Assembly (NCBI GenBank): GCA_900473745.1
Contig: UCMW01000007.1
Span: 738,244 to 802,243, forward strand
From: Hyphomicrobiales bacterium
GTDB taxonomy: Bacteria; Pseudomonadota; Alphaproteobacteria; Rhizobiales; Rhizobiaceae
DNA: 64,000 nucleotides
Direction: 5' to 3'
Position numbers and translations under genes: made by a program. This document shows, in pieces, positions 27,021-36,476 of this stretch (position 1 is the first letter of the stretch; each line of letters opens with the position of its first letter). The notes below the pieces were generated by a model. The model had not been told where the DNA came from and made no database searches. It saw only the letters and a program-made list of their open reading frames with translations.

Positions 27021-28016
27021 ATGCGGATCGACCTGCATCACCTGGCGCTGACCGCCGCACTTCTGAGCCTGCCATGGGTCACATCCCTGAAAGCGGCCGA
27101 ACAGGCGCGTTTTCCGCTTGAGATCTCTCACGCGCTCGGAAAGACCACGATCGCCACGAAACCGAACCGCGTGGCGACGGTAGCCTGGGCCAATCATGAA
27201 GTACCTCTCGCTCTGGGCGTGGTCCCCACAGGCATGGCTGCGGCGAATTTCGGCGACGATGACGGTGACGGGCTGCTGCCCTGGGTGGCTCAGCGCCTGA
27301 AGGAACTCGATGCGGAGACACCGCAGCTCTTCGATGAAGGCGACGGCATCGATTTCGAAGCTGTCTCCGGCACACAGCCGGACGTCATTCTTGCCGCCTA
27401 TTCGGGGCTCAGCCAATCCGACTACGATACCCTGAGCCGGATCGCTCCGGTCGTCGCCTATCCCCAGGCGCCCTGGTCCACGGACTGGCGCGAAATGATC
27501 CGTTTTGATAGCGCCGGCCTGGGTCTCGCTCAGGAAGGCGAAACGCTGATTGCCGACATCGAGCGGAAAATCGCTAAAGAGGTGGCGAAGTATCCGGAAC
27601 TGAAGGGCAAGACGGCAATGTTCGTCACCCACCTCGACGCCAATGACCTCAGCATCGTCAACTTCTACACGACGCAGGACACACGCGTCCGCTTCTTTGC
27701 AGATCTCGGTCTCGCCATGCCGAAAAGCGTGGTCCAGGCATCCTCCACTGGCAGCTTTGCCGGCTCGATCAGTGCAGAACAGATCGATCTCTTCGATGAC
27801 GTCGACATCCTCGTGACCTATGGCGACCGGGGATTGATCGAGGCGATGAAAGCAAATCCGCTGCTCGCCCACATGCCGGCCGTCAAGCATGACGCAATCG
27901 TCATGCTGGGCCGTGACCCTGTCGGCACTGCCGCCAATCCCACGCCCCTGTCGATCACGTGGGTGCTGCCCGCCTATGTCGCCATGCTGGCGGAAGCGGC
28001 CAGAAAGACGGAATGA
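27021..28016 (+). CDS. Periplasmic iron-siderophore binding protein (FhuD/FecB type)
   Basis: A 331-residue binding protein of the class III periplasmic fold. The signal peptide runs through LHHLALTAALLSLPWV with cleavage near LKAA. The family's first-lobe motif FPLEISHALGKTTIATKPNRV and the PDVILAAYSGLS motif are clear. It overlaps the following permease by 4 nt (ATGA) with no hairpin, unlike the four other binding-protein genes here. It delivers ferric siderophore to the FecCD-type permeases. Confidence 0.9.
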   Translation: MRIDLHHLALTAALLSLPWVTSLKAAEQARFPLEISHALGKTTIATKPNRVATVAWANHEVPLALGVVPTGMAAANFGDDDGDGLLPWVAQRLKELDAETPQLFDEGDGIDFEAVSGTQPDVILAAYSGLSQSDYDTLSRIAPVVAYPQAPWSTDWREMIRFDSAGLGLAQEGETLIADIERKIAKEVAKYPELKGKTAMFVTHLDANDLSIVNFYTTQDTRVRFFADLGLAMPKSVVQASSTGSFAGSISAEQIDLFDDVDILVTYGDRGLIEAMKANPLLAHMPAVKHDAIVMLGRDPVGTAANPTPLSITWVLPAYVAMLAEAARKTE

Positions 28017-29056
28017 CGGCGCTCGCGAAACATCAGGCACGCCAGCAATCGTCCGGTCGCTCGGCAAACATGGGTCGGGTGGCCTGGCTCGGCACGGTCG
28101 TCGCAATCGGCATCGCGGTCGCGATCCTGTCGCTGATGATCGGCACGCGTGATGTCCCGATGGCCGATGTCCTGGCTGCAATCTCGGGCGATACGTCGAC
28201 ACTCGATCGCGCAGCAGTGGCGACACGCATTCCGCGTACCATCCTCGCCGTGCTGGCCGGTGCGGCTCTCGGCCTCGCCGGCGCCGTCATGCAGGGCGTC
28301 ACGCGCAACCCGCTCGCCGATCCCGGCATTCTCGGCATCAATATAGGCGCCTCGCTGGCGGTTGTGGTCGGCGTCGCATGGTTCGGCATCAGTTCCGCCC
28401 ATACCTTCATCTGGGTTGCGATCGCGGGGGCTTCAGCGACCGCGGTCTTCGTCTATGTCATCGGCTCGATGGGGCGCGGTGGCGCGACGCCGCTGAAGCT
28501 CGCGCTGTCAGGCACGGCGACATCGATTGCCTTTTCCTCGCTGGTCATTGCCGTCGTTCTTCCCCGGGCAGACATTGCCGGCGGGATCCGCTCCTGGCAG
28601 ATCGGCGGTGTCGGTGGCGCGACATTCGAACGTATGGAACCGGTCTATGCCTTCCTCTTGATCGGCTTCGTCCTCTGCCTTCTTTCTGCCCGGAGGCTCA
28701 ATGCGCTGGCTCTCGGGGACGAACTCGCCGCCGGTCTTGGAGAGCGCGTGGCACTTGCCCGGGGCATGGCAACGCTCGGCGCGGTCATGCTCTGCGGTGC
28801 AACGACGGCTGTCTGCGGCCCGATCGGTTTTGTCGGCCTCGTCGTTCCGCATGCCTGCCGACTGCTGGTCGGGGTGGATCACCGCTGGCTGCTGCCGTTC
28901 TCTGCCCTTGGAGGCGCCACTCTGCTGACCACGAGCGATATCCTGGGGCGTCTGGCCGCACGCCCGTCCGAACTGGAAGTCGGTATCGTCACTGCCCTGA
29001 TCGGCGCACCCTTCTTCATCTTCATCGTCCGACGACAGAAGGTGAGAGACCTGTGA
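28013..29056 (+). CDS. Iron-siderophore ABC transporter permease (FecCD family)
   Basis: A 347-residue permease with about nine to ten hydrophobic segments. Family motifs are RIPRTILAVLAGAALGLAGA near residue 72, NPLADPGILGINIGASL, and the C-terminal GFVGLVVPHACR. The ATG at 28013 overlaps the binding-protein stop. It pairs with the following permease to form the inner-membrane channel. Confidence 0.92.
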   Translation: MTALAKHQARQQSSGRSANMGRVAWLGTVVAIGIAVAILSLMIGTRDVPMADVLAAISGDTSTLDRAAVATRIPRTILAVLAGAALGLAGAVMQGVTRNPLADPGILGINIGASLAVVVGVAWFGISSAHTFIWVAIAGASATAVFVYVIGSMGRGGATPLKLALSGTATSIAFSSLVIAVVLPRADIAGGIRSWQIGGVGGATFERMEPVYAFLLIGFVLCLLSARRLNALALGDELAAGLGERVALARGMATLGAVMLCGATTAVCGPIGFVGLVVPHACRLLVGVDHRWLLPFSALGGATLLTTSDILGRLAARPSELEVGIVTALIGAPFFIFIVRRQKVRDL

Positions 29057-30102
29057 ACGGGCTCCAGATCCCTCCGCTGACAGCTGCGATGATCGCATCG
29101 AGCCGTGGCCGCCAGGCCCGGCATCGCCATGCGCTCCTGGCACTCATGCTGGTCCTGGCGACGCTCGGCTTCCTCCTCACGCTGATGACGGGGCAGACAT
29201 TCACGCCCCTTGCCGACGTCATGCGCGTTCTCGCAGGAGAGAGTGTTCCCGGTGCAGACTTCACCGTCAGCCAGTTGCGCCTGCCGCGCGCTGTTCTCGC
29301 GATCGTCGCCGGTATCAGCTTCGGGATGGGTGGAGCGGCCTTCCAGACCATGCTGCGCAATCCGCTCGCCAGCCCCGACATCATCGGCATCACGTCGGGA
29401 GCCAGTGCCGCCGCGGTCTTCGCGATCGTCATTCTGTCGCTGAGCGGCCCCACCGTCTCCTTGCTTGCCGTAGGCGCCGGTCTCGCGGTCGCGCTTCTGG
29501 TCTATGGCCTCTCGGCGAAAAACGGTGTGGCCGGTTCGCGCCTCATCCTCGTCGGGATCGGCGTTTCGGCCATGCTGGAAAGCATGATTGCCTATGTGCT
29601 CTCCCGCGCCCCTGCCTTCACGCTGCAGGAAGCCATGCGCTGGCTGACGGGCAGCCTCAATGGCGCGAAGCTCGAGCAGAGCCTCCCCGTGATGGCATCC
29701 CTTCTTGTCTTCGGCGCGCTCATTCTCTTCAAGGCGCGCGATCTTGAAGCCATGCGAACCGGCGACGAAACGGCAACGGCTCTCGGCGTCAATGTGTCGG
29801 CGACACGTCTCATCGTGATGATTTCAGCTGTGGGATTGATCGCCACCGCCACCGCCGTCACCGGCCCGATCGCCTTCGTCGCGTTTCTCGCTGGCCCGAT
29901 CGCCACCGGCATTTTCGGGCGCCGCAGTTCCATACTTCTGCCGGCCGGTTTGGTCGGCGCCTTGCTGGTCCTGATCGGAGATTTCGTGGGCCAGTTCCTG
30001 CTTCCCGGCCGCTACCCGGTCGGCGTCGTCACCGGCGCGCTCGGCGCCCCCTATCTCATCACCCTGATCATCCGCAACAACCGCCGCGGAGGCACGCCAT
30101 GA
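29053..30102 (+). CDS. Iron-siderophore ABC transporter permease (FecCD family)
   Basis: A 349-residue permease. Motifs include LRLPRAVLAIVAGISFGMGG, NPLASPDIIGITSGASA and FVAFLAGPIA. A GTG at 29053 overlaps the previous stop and is the coupled start; an ATG at 29089 is a possible internal alternative. The ATPase gene starts inside its last codons. Confidence 0.9.
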   Translation: MNGLQIPPLTAAMIASSRGRQARHRHALLALMLVLATLGFLLTLMTGQTFTPLADVMRVLAGESVPGADFTVSQLRLPRAVLAIVAGISFGMGGAAFQTMLRNPLASPDIIGITSGASAAAVFAIVILSLSGPTVSLLAVGAGLAVALLVYGLSAKNGVAGSRLILVGIGVSAMLESMIAYVLSRAPAFTLQEAMRWLTGSLNGAKLEQSLPVMASLLVFGALILFKARDLEAMRTGDETATALGVNVSATRLIVMISAVGLIATATAVTGPIAFVAFLAGPIATGIFGRRSSILLPAGLVGALLVLIGDFVGQFLLPGRYPVGVVTGALGAPYLITLIIRNNRRGGTP

Positions 30103-30929
30103 CCGAACCCCGCCTCGAGGCGAAATCCCTTTCGGCCGGTTATGGCGAGAACCTCGTCCTCAATGACCTGGACCTCGCCATTCCCTCCGGCCGGATCACC
30201 GCGATCGTCGGCGCCAATGCCTGTGGCAAGTCCACCCTGCTCAAGGCCCTCTCACGGCTGATCGCGCCCAAGAGCGGCGAAGTTCTTCTCGACGGCCGGG
30301 CGATCCACCGGCTCCCGACCCGTGAGCTGGCCCGGCGGCTGGGTCTGCTTCCGCAGTCCCCCACCGCGCCCGACGGCATCACGGTCCTGGACCTCGTCAG
30401 CCGGGGCCGACACCCGCATCACGGTCTTTTCGCCTCCTGGACCAAGGCCGACGAAAAGGCCATCGCGGACGCGCTTGAGGCCACCCAGACCGCAGGCCTC
30501 GCAGAGCGTCCGGTGGACGAACTGTCGGGCGGCCAAAGGCAACGCGCATGGATCGCCATGGCACTGGCGCAGGAGACCGAAATCCTGCTTCTCGATGAAC
30601 CCACGACCTTCCTCGACATCAGCCACCAGATCGACGTGCTCGACCTGCTGACGGATCTCAATAGGTCCCGCGGCACGACCATCGTGATGGTGCTGCACGA
30701 CCTGAACCTCGCCGCCCGATATGCAGACCATCTCGTCGCCATGCTCGACGGCAAGCCGTTCCGGGCGGGCATCCCTCAGGCGGTGCTTACCGAGGACATG
30801 GTGCGCCACGTCTTCGGTCTCGAAAGCAGGATCCTCACTGACCCGACCTCGGACAGACCGATGATGCTCCCGATGGGGCGTCACCACACGCAGCAGCCCT
30901 CCGTTTCCAATCTTCAGGCACGATCATGA
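30099..30929 (+). CDS. Iron-siderophore ABC transporter ATP-binding protein
   Basis: A 276-residue ATPase. Walker A is GANACGKST near residue 36, the Q-loop is LLPQSPTAPDGITV, the signature is LSGGQRQRAWIAMAL and Walker B is ILLLDEPTTFLD. FecE/FhuC-type. It overlaps the neighbours on both sides by 4 nt. Confidence 0.93.
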   Translation: MTEPRLEAKSLSAGYGENLVLNDLDLAIPSGRITAIVGANACGKSTLLKALSRLIAPKSGEVLLDGRAIHRLPTRELARRLGLLPQSPTAPDGITVLDLVSRGRHPHHGLFASWTKADEKAIADALEATQTAGLAERPVDELSGGQRQRAWIAMALAQETEILLLDEPTTFLDISHQIDVLDLLTDLNRSRGTTIVMVLHDLNLAARYADHLVAMLDGKPFRAGIPQAVLTEDMVRHVFGLESRILTDPTSDRPMMLPMGRHHTQQPSVSNLQARS

Positions 30930-31987
30930 CCGATTTCCAGCCCGCTCGTCTCTCAGGTATCGCACGCCCCGCCAATGTCGGCGCCATGCTCGACGAGATC
31001 TGCGAACATTTCGTCGAGCATTCGGACGTCGTCTATAAGGACGGCATCGCCACCCTTAAATCGGAGGAGTGGACGATCGACATCGCAACCGTGAACGACC
31101 ATCTGGCGATCGAGATCAGCACGGACGGCGACGAAGCGCTGGCGGCGACCCGAACCATGTTCGCCGAGCACCTTTTTTACTTCGCGGGCGACGAACCTTT
31201 TTCACTCGAATGGTCGAAACCCGCGCCGAAGGTGCGGCCACCCGGCTTCGTCGAAGCGACGGTCGTCGCTGCGCATGACGTGACCCCACGCATGCGCCGC
31301 GTCACCCTGTCCCTCGCGGATGTGTCGCCCTTCATCGGCGGCAATATGCATGTGCGGCTACTGGTGCCGCCGAAGGGCCGCGCGCCGGTTTGGCCGAACC
31401 TCCAGGAGAATGGCCGGATCGGCTGGCCCGAAGGCGAAGACGAATTGGTCGTCAGGGTCTACACGATCCGCTCCGTCGATGCAGAAGCCAAGCAGGTCTT
31501 TATCGACATCCTGCAGCATCCGGCCGAACGCGTTGCCACACCGGGCGCGGACTTCGCGCGCGACACGGTGCCGGGCGAGCAGGTAGCGTTGATGGGACCC
31601 GGCGGCGGCGGCCTGCCCGAGGCCGAGAACATATTCTTCGCCGGCGACGAAAGCGCCCTCCCCGCCATAGCACGCATGGTCGAGGAAGCGCCTGCTGGCG
31701 TGACCATGAAAGCCATTATCGAAGTCGAGAATGCCGCCGAGGAACAGCTACTTCAGGGCAATGGCCTGTTAGAGGTCGAGTGGCTCCACCGATCGTCCTA
31801 TGCCCCTGATGGCCGGCCCCATCTCGTCGACAGAGTGAAGGCCGCGCTCGAAACCGTGGGCAACGACACCTTTGTCTGGTTCGCGGCGGAGAAAGCGGAC
31901 GTTCGCACGATCAAGCGTCATCTGGCTGACCGCAAGCGCGATCGCAAGCAGCAATACATCGCCTGGTACTGGGAAAAGGGCCAGTGA
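30926..31987 (+). CDS. Siderophore-interacting protein with N-terminal DUF2218 domain
   Basis: A 353-residue fusion. Residues 1 to about 95 match DUF2218 (RPANVGAMLDEICEHF and EWTIDIATVNDHLAIEIS). The rest is a siderophore-interacting flavin reductase: TPRMRRVTLS, the flavin-binding RVYTIRS near residue 177, and the C-terminal TFVWFAAEKADVRTIKRHL. It reduces Fe(III) from the imported siderophore in the cytoplasm. The last gene of the uptake operon, overlapping the ATPase gene by 4 nt. Confidence 0.9.
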   Translation: MTDFQPARLSGIARPANVGAMLDEICEHFVEHSDVVYKDGIATLKSEEWTIDIATVNDHLAIEISTDGDEALAATRTMFAEHLFYFAGDEPFSLEWSKPAPKVRPPGFVEATVVAAHDVTPRMRRVTLSLADVSPFIGGNMHVRLLVPPKGRAPVWPNLQENGRIGWPEGEDELVVRVYTIRSVDAEAKQVFIDILQHPAERVATPGADFARDTVPGEQVALMGPGGGGLPEAENIFFAGDESALPAIARMVEEAPAGVTMKAIIEVENAAEEQLLQGNGLLEVEWLHRSSYAPDGRPHLVDRVKAALETVGNDTFVWFAAEKADVRTIKRHLADRKRDRKQQYIAWYWEKGQ

Positions 31988-32022
31988 TGGCAGCAGGACG
32001 ACAGGCCGCAGTCTTGTCGTGA

Positions 32023-32721
32023 CTACGGCTCCAGCCCTGCACAGCGAGCCGTATTGCGAATATGAATTTCCATCTCGAGCTTGGCCCGCGCACCGTCATT
32101 GGCTCTGAGAGCCGCGATGATCTTCCGATGCTCGCCGATCGACTCGCGCATGCGCTCGGGATCGGTAATCGGGATCGGCTGACGCTGCGTCTCCGTCACC
32201 TGGTCGCGCACGGTCTGGTACAATGCCTTCAGCATGGCATTCGAGCAGGCGGAAACAATGGTGCCGTGGAACTCGAGATCGGCCTCGACATTGGCGAGCA
32301 GGTCCTGATTGGCCCAGCACTCTTCCATGGTCCTGGTCGCCTGTTCCATCCTGTCCAGCTGCAGCTGGGTCAGGCGTCCCGCGGCCAGGCGGGCAATCTC
32401 GCCCTCCAAGAGGATGCGGGTCTGGAACACGTCGAAGACGGAGTAGCTGTCGGAATAGCGCCAGGGCGCCATATGCCCTATTGCACCCGAACTGGCCGCA
32501 GACGGGCTGGCGACGAAGGTCCCGCGTCCCGCTTCGGTTTTCAGAAGTCCCAGTGTTTCCAGGGTGAGCAAGGCTTCCCGCAATGAGGCTCTACTGATGC
32601 CGAACTTCTGGGAAAACTCCCGCTGGGAGGGAATTTTTTCGCCCGGCTTCAATTGACCGGACTGGATCATGCCCTGGATTTCGCGTGCCACAGACTGCGG
32701 AACGAGCGTCTTGCTGAACAT
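32023..32721 (-). CDS. GntR family regulator (FadR/FCD type)
   Basis: A 232-residue regulator. The winged helix is KIPSQREFSQKFGISRASLR, LETLGLLKTEAGRGTFVAS, and a C-terminal FCD domain follows (LLEGEIARLAAGRL, FHGTIVSACSNAMLKALY). It is divergent from the polar amino acid ABC transporter, with a 15-bp palindrome in the space between them. It probably represses that operon and itself. Confidence 0.9.
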   Translation of the reverse strand: MFSKTLVPQSVAREIQGMIQSGQLKPGEKIPSQREFSQKFGISRASLREALLTLETLGLLKTEAGRGTFVASPSAASSGAIGHMAPWRYSDSYSVFDVFQTRILLEGEIARLAAGRLTQLQLDRMEQATRTMEECWANQDLLANVEADLEFHGTIVSACSNAMLKALYQTVRDQVTETQRQPIPITDPERMRESIGEHRKIIAALRANDGARAKLEMEIHIRNTARCAGLEP

Positions 32722-32813
32722 GCGGTTCCTTCCCCGGCGGCGCGCTTCAACGCTTACTGTATTTTTTCAGCCCGCCCCTTGCCAAGCGGAAAGCAGCATG
32801 CTTGTTTGGCCTG

Positions 32814-32828
32814 ACTGGTCTGACCAGT
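32814..32828. promoter_or_regulatory. GntR-type operator
   Basis: ACTGGTCTGACCAGT is a perfect palindrome around a central base and contains the FCD consensus TGGTC-N-GACCA known from LldR/PdhR-type regulators. It lies in the 154-nt space between the regulator and the binding-protein gene, 48 bp before the latter. Confidence 0.8.
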
Positions 32829-32875
32829 TAGACCAATGTAGATTGAGTCATGTTCAAAAAACAAGGGGAACTCTC

Positions 32876-33670
32876 ATGACACGTTCAACCACATTCAAGG
32901 CAACGCTTCTTGCAGGACTTCTCACCGTAGTCGGCAGCACCACCTATGCCGCAGATCTCACCGTCGGCGCCAATATCGGCAACGTGCCCTGGGAATTCGA
33001 AGACGCCAGCGGCAAGGTCACCGGCTTTGAGGTCGATCTCGTCAACGAAATCGCCAAGCGCCTCGGAAAGACGGTCGAATTCGTCAACACGCCGTTCAAC
33101 GGCCTCTTCCCGGCTGTCCAGTCGGGCCGCATCAACATGGCGATCTCGTCGATCACCATCACCGAGAAGCGTCTCGAATCAGTTTCTTTCGCCCAGCCTT
33201 ATTATGACAGCGATCAGTCCCTGACCGTGACCGCCGCCTCGGGCATCCTGGGCCTCAAGGACATGGGTGACAAGGTCGTCGGTGTCGACACCGGCTCGAC
33301 CGGCGACATGTGGGCCGATGCCAACAAAGGCGAATACAAACTCGGCGAAATCCGCCGCTTCGAGGGCCTTCAGCCGGCCATGCTCGACCTCGTCGCTGGC
33401 CGCATCGACGGTTACATCTCCGACATCCCGGCTCTCCTCTACTACGTCAAGGACAAGCCGGAACTGAAGGTGGTCGAGCGCATCCCGACCGGCGAGAAGT
33501 ACTCGATCATGTTCAACAAGGACGATCCGCTCGCGACCGAAGTCAATGCCGTCATCACCACGCTCAAGCAGGAAGGCTTCATCGCCAAGCTGCATGAGAC
33601 ATGGTTCGGCGCGAAGGCAGAGGACACGACCTCGACGGTCACCGTGCTCGACATGCCCAAGGGCAAATGA
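32876..33670 (+). CDS. Polar amino acid ABC transporter substrate-binding protein (family 3)
   Basis: A 264-residue periplasmic protein. The signal peptide is FKATLLAGLLTVVGSTTYA. The family 3 signature is GFEVDLVNEIAKRLGKTVEF near residue 50, with NTPFNGLFPAVQSGRINMAI. The ATG at 32876 follows AAGGGGAACTCTC. It starts an operon of transport and ring-opening genes. The ligand is probably an amino acid or a small cyclic amide derivative. Confidence 0.9.
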   Translation: MTRSTTFKATLLAGLLTVVGSTTYAADLTVGANIGNVPWEFEDASGKVTGFEVDLVNEIAKRLGKTVEFVNTPFNGLFPAVQSGRINMAISSITITEKRLESVSFAQPYYDSDQSLTVTAASGILGLKDMGDKVVGVDTGSTGDMWADANKGEYKLGEIRRFEGLQPAMLDLVAGRIDGYISDIPALLYYVKDKPELKVVERIPTGEKYSIMFNKDDPLATEVNAVITTLKQEGFIAKLHETWFGAKAEDTTSTVTVLDMPKGK

Positions 33671-33683
33671 ACCTGTGATGCAT

Positions 33684-33709
33684 CCGGCGGGACGGATACG
33701 TTCCGCCGG
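33684..33709 (+). other. Stem-loop after the amino acid-binding protein gene
   Basis: An 11-bp stem (CCGGCGGGACG / CGTTCCGCCGG, one G-U pair) with a 4-nt loop lies 13 nt after the stop and before the permease, with no clear U-run. Same arrangement as after the other binding-protein genes. Confidence 0.65.
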
Positions 33710-33732
33710 TTCACCAAGGGAGCCGGTGCGGC

Positions 33733-34404
33733 ATGACACTTCTGAATACCTTCTTCAATCTCCAGGTTCTCGCCGACAGCTTGCCGGCCCTGCTATGGGG
33801 TCTGGTGGTAACGCTGCAGATCGGAGTGACCAGCATTCTTGTCGGCCTTGCCGGCGGACTGTTTCTTGCGGTCTCCCGGCTCTATGCACCCGGTTTCTTC
33901 AAACTCCTGATCCGCGTCTACATCGACATCTTCCGTTCGATCCCGCTCTTGGTCCTGCTGATCGTTGTCTACTACGCTCTGCCCTTCGTCGGCATACGCC
34001 TCTCGCCGTTCCTGTCGGCGGTGACCGCGCTCTCCTTGGTCTCGGCGGCCTACACGGCGGAAATCTTCCGGGCCGGCATCGAGGCGATCCCGCATGGCCA
34101 GTTCGAAGCGTCCGCGGCACTCGGGCTCTCCAATCGTCACACCATGATCGATGTCATCCTGCCCCAGGCGATCCGCATCGTCATTCCACCGCTGACAAAC
34201 AACTGCATCAACGTGATGAAAGACACCGCGCTCGCTTCGGTGGTCGCCATGCCCGATCTCCTCAAGCAGGCGACCCAGGCCCAGGCGCTGGCCGCAAATC
34301 CCACACCCCTGATCGGGGCGGCGTTGATCTATATCGCACTGCTCTGGCCGATGGTTGCCATCGTCTCGCGCCTCGAGAAGCACTTTAGCCGAGGGAAACG
34401 CTGA
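33733..34404 (+). CDS. Polar amino acid ABC transporter permease (HisMQ type)
   Basis: A 223-residue permease. The N-terminal [20 protein letters not shown] and the EAA region [19 protein letters not shown] near residues 118-136 are typical of the His/Glu/Gln/Arg group. Only one permease gene is present, so the channel is probably a homodimer. The ATPase gene starts on its stop codon. Confidence 0.9.
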   Translation: MTLLNTFFNLQVLADSLPALLWGLVVTLQIGVTSILVGLAGGLFLAVSRLYAPGFFKLLIRVYIDIFRSIPLLVLLIVVYYALPFVGIRLSPFLSAVTALSLVSAAYTAEIFRAGIEAIPHGQFEASAALGLSNRHTMIDVILPQAIRIVIPPLTNNCINVMKDTALASVVAMPDLLKQATQAQALAANPTPLIGAALIYIALLWPMVAIVSRLEKHFSRGKR

Positions 34405-35153
34405 TGACCGAGACCGCAACACCCCTCATTTCCATTCGCGGGCTGACCAAGGCCTATGGCACCTTCACCGTGCTGCACGACATCGACCTGGACATATCCG
34501 AAGGTGAAGTCGTCTGCGTCATCGGTCCCTCCGGCTCCGGCAAGTCGACGCTCATCCGCTGCATCAATCATCTGGAGGCCTTTGCGCCGGAAAGCCGGAT
34601 CACGGTCGACGGCATCCGGGTCGAGCCGGGCCCGGCGCTCGCCAAGGTGCGTGCGGAAGTCGGCATGGTCTTCCAGTCCTTCAACCTTTTCCCGCACATG
34701 ACCGTCTTGAAGAATGTCATGCTGGCCCCGATGCGGGTTCGCGGCACGACAGAAGCTGAAGCCGAACGCAAGGCGCGTGAACTCCTTGCCCGTGTGGGCA
34801 TTTCCGAACAGGCGGAGAAATATCCCGGCCATCTCTCCGGCGGACAACAGCAGCGCGTTGCGATCGCCAGGGCGCTCGCCATGGAGCCGCGCGTTCTACT
34901 CTTCGACGAACCGACCTCGGCACTCGACCCGGAAATGGTCGGCGAAGTGCTGGATGTCATGCGCAAGCTGGCAGGCTCCGGCGTCACCATGGTCGTCGTG
35001 ACCCACGAAATGGGTTTCGCCCGCCAGGTCGCAGACAGGGTGATCTTCATGGATGGCGGACGGCTGGTGGAAAGCGGAGCACCGTCCGAGATCTTTGACG
35101 CACCACAACATGAACGGACGCGCGGCTTCCTGCGTGCAGTCCTCAACCACTAG
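34404..35153 (+). CDS. Polar amino acid ABC transporter ATP-binding protein
   Basis: A 249-residue ATPase. Walker A is GPSGSGKST near residue 41, the Q-loop is [15 protein letters not shown], the signature is [15 protein letters not shown] and Walker B is [11 protein letters not shown]. HisP/GlnQ type. It overlaps the permease gene by one base. Confidence 0.93.
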   Translation: MTETATPLISIRGLTKAYGTFTVLHDIDLDISEGEVVCVIGPSGSGKSTLIRCINHLEAFAPESRITVDGIRVEPGPALAKVRAEVGMVFQSFNLFPHMTVLKNVMLAPMRVRGTTEAEAERKARELLARVGISEQAEKYPGHLSGGQQQRVAIARALAMEPRVLLFDEPTSALDPEMVGEVLDVMRKLAGSGVTMVVVTHEMGFARQVADRVIFMDGGRLVESGAPSEIFDAPQHERTRGFLRAVLNH

Positions 35154-35183
35154 ACAAGAACAATGACCGGAGGACATCCCGCA

Positions 35184-36455
35184 ATGGCAACACCTTCCAC
35201 CAAGGCGCTCGATCTCGAATTCGTCCGCAGCCAGTTTCCCGGCCTCGACCGGAGCTGGACCTTCTTCGACAATGCCGGCGGCTCCCAGATCCTCAAAGGC
35301 GCCGTCGAGCGGATCAACACCTTCCTCTACGAAAAGAATGTTCAGATCGGCGGCTCTTATACGGTATCACAGGCGGCAGCGGAGGCCCTTTACGAGGCCC
35401 GCACCGCGGCCATGCATCTCGTCAACGCAAGTCGCCCAGAAGAAATCGTCTTCGGCAATTCGACGACAGCCTTGCTGCAGAACCTCGCCCGCGCGATGCA
35501 CAGCCAGCTGTTGCCGGGCGACGAGATCGTTGTCACAGTCTCCGACCACGAATCCAATATCGGCCCCTGGGACCGGCTGCAGGAGCGCGGCGTGATCCTG
35601 AAAATCTGGCCGCTGAACAAGCAGACGCTGACGCTCGACCTCGCCGACCTTGCACCCCTGATGTCCGAGCGCACGAAACTCGTCTGCGTCACGCATTGCT
35701 CGAACCTTTTGGGTTCGATCAACCCGATCCGTGAGATCGCCGATTTCGTCCATGCCCAAGGAGCAAGGATCTGCGTCGATGCGGTCGCTTATGCGCCACA
35801 CCGCGCGGTCGACGTTCAGGCCTTCGATGTCGACTACTATGTCTTCAGCCTCTACAAGACCTACGGTCCGCATTACGCGCTGATGTATGGCAAATACGAC
35901 CTGCTGCTCGAACTCGACCCGCTTTACCACTACTTCTACGGTCGCGACAAAGTGCCGGGCAAACTGGAGCCGGGCAATCCGAACTACGAACTTGCCTATT
36001 CGACCTGCGGGATCGTTGATTATCTCGTGGCGCTCGGTGAAAGAGCGGGCGAGACTGGATCAATCCGGCAGAAGATCGAGGCTGCCTATGGAGCGATCAC
36101 AGCCCAGGAAGACGCGCTCACCGAGCGCCTTCTCACTTATCTGCGCTCGCGCAATGACTGCATGATCGTCGGCCAGTCGCTGAACCGAGACAGCCAGCGC
36201 GTTCCGACGATCGCCTTCCGTTTCGATGGCCGCGAGGCAGCCGATCTTTGTAAGGCCATGGATGTCGAGAAGATTGCCATGCGCTTCGGTGACTTCCATT
36301 CACGCCGGCTTGCCGAATATCTTGGGCTGACCGACCATGGCGGCATGCTGCGTGTCTCGATGGTGCATTACAACACGATCGAGGAAGTCGACCGCTTCAC
36401 CACGGCCCTCGACCGCATCCTCGCCGGCGAGGCGGGGCTCGCCAAGGCGAGCTGA
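35184..36455 (+). CDS. Class V aminotransferase / cysteine desulfurase-like PLP enzyme
   Basis: A 423-residue PLP enzyme of the SufS-like VC1184 subfamily. The substrate-binding start is FFDNAGGSQI near residue 28. The PLP motif HESNIGPW near 122, the aspartate region ARICVDAVAYAPH near 194, and the likely Schiff-base lysine in VFSLYKTYGPH near 221 are all seen. Start at 35184 because CGGAGGAC lies 8 nt before it; a start at 35163 would precede that site. No SUF genes are nearby, so a catabolic C-S or C-N cleavage is more likely than Fe-S assembly. It sits between the transporter and the hydantoinase. Confidence 0.8.
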   Translation: MATPSTKALDLEFVRSQFPGLDRSWTFFDNAGGSQILKGAVERINTFLYEKNVQIGGSYTVSQAAAEALYEARTAAMHLVNASRPEEIVFGNSTTALLQNLARAMHSQLLPGDEIVVTVSDHESNIGPWDRLQERGVILKIWPLNKQTLTLDLADLAPLMSERTKLVCVTHCSNLLGSINPIREIADFVHAQGARICVDAVAYAPHRAVDVQAFDVDYYVFSLYKTYGPHYALMYGKYDLLLELDPLYHYFYGRDKVPGKLEPGNPNYELAYSTCGIVDYLVALGERAGETGSIRQKIEAAYGAITAQEDALTERLLTYLRSRNDCMIVGQSLNRDSQRVPTIAFRFDGREAADLCKAMDVEKIAMRFGDFHSRRLAEYLGLTDHGGMLRVSMVHYNTIEEVDRFTTALDRILAGEAGLAKAS

Positions 36456-36476
36456 CAATCAACGAAAGGAAGGCCT

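Noticed and set aside
31988..32022. Stem ACGACA/TGTCGT after the siderophore reductase gene
   Set aside because: Only six base pairs with an 11-nt loop and no U-run; too weak to call a terminator.
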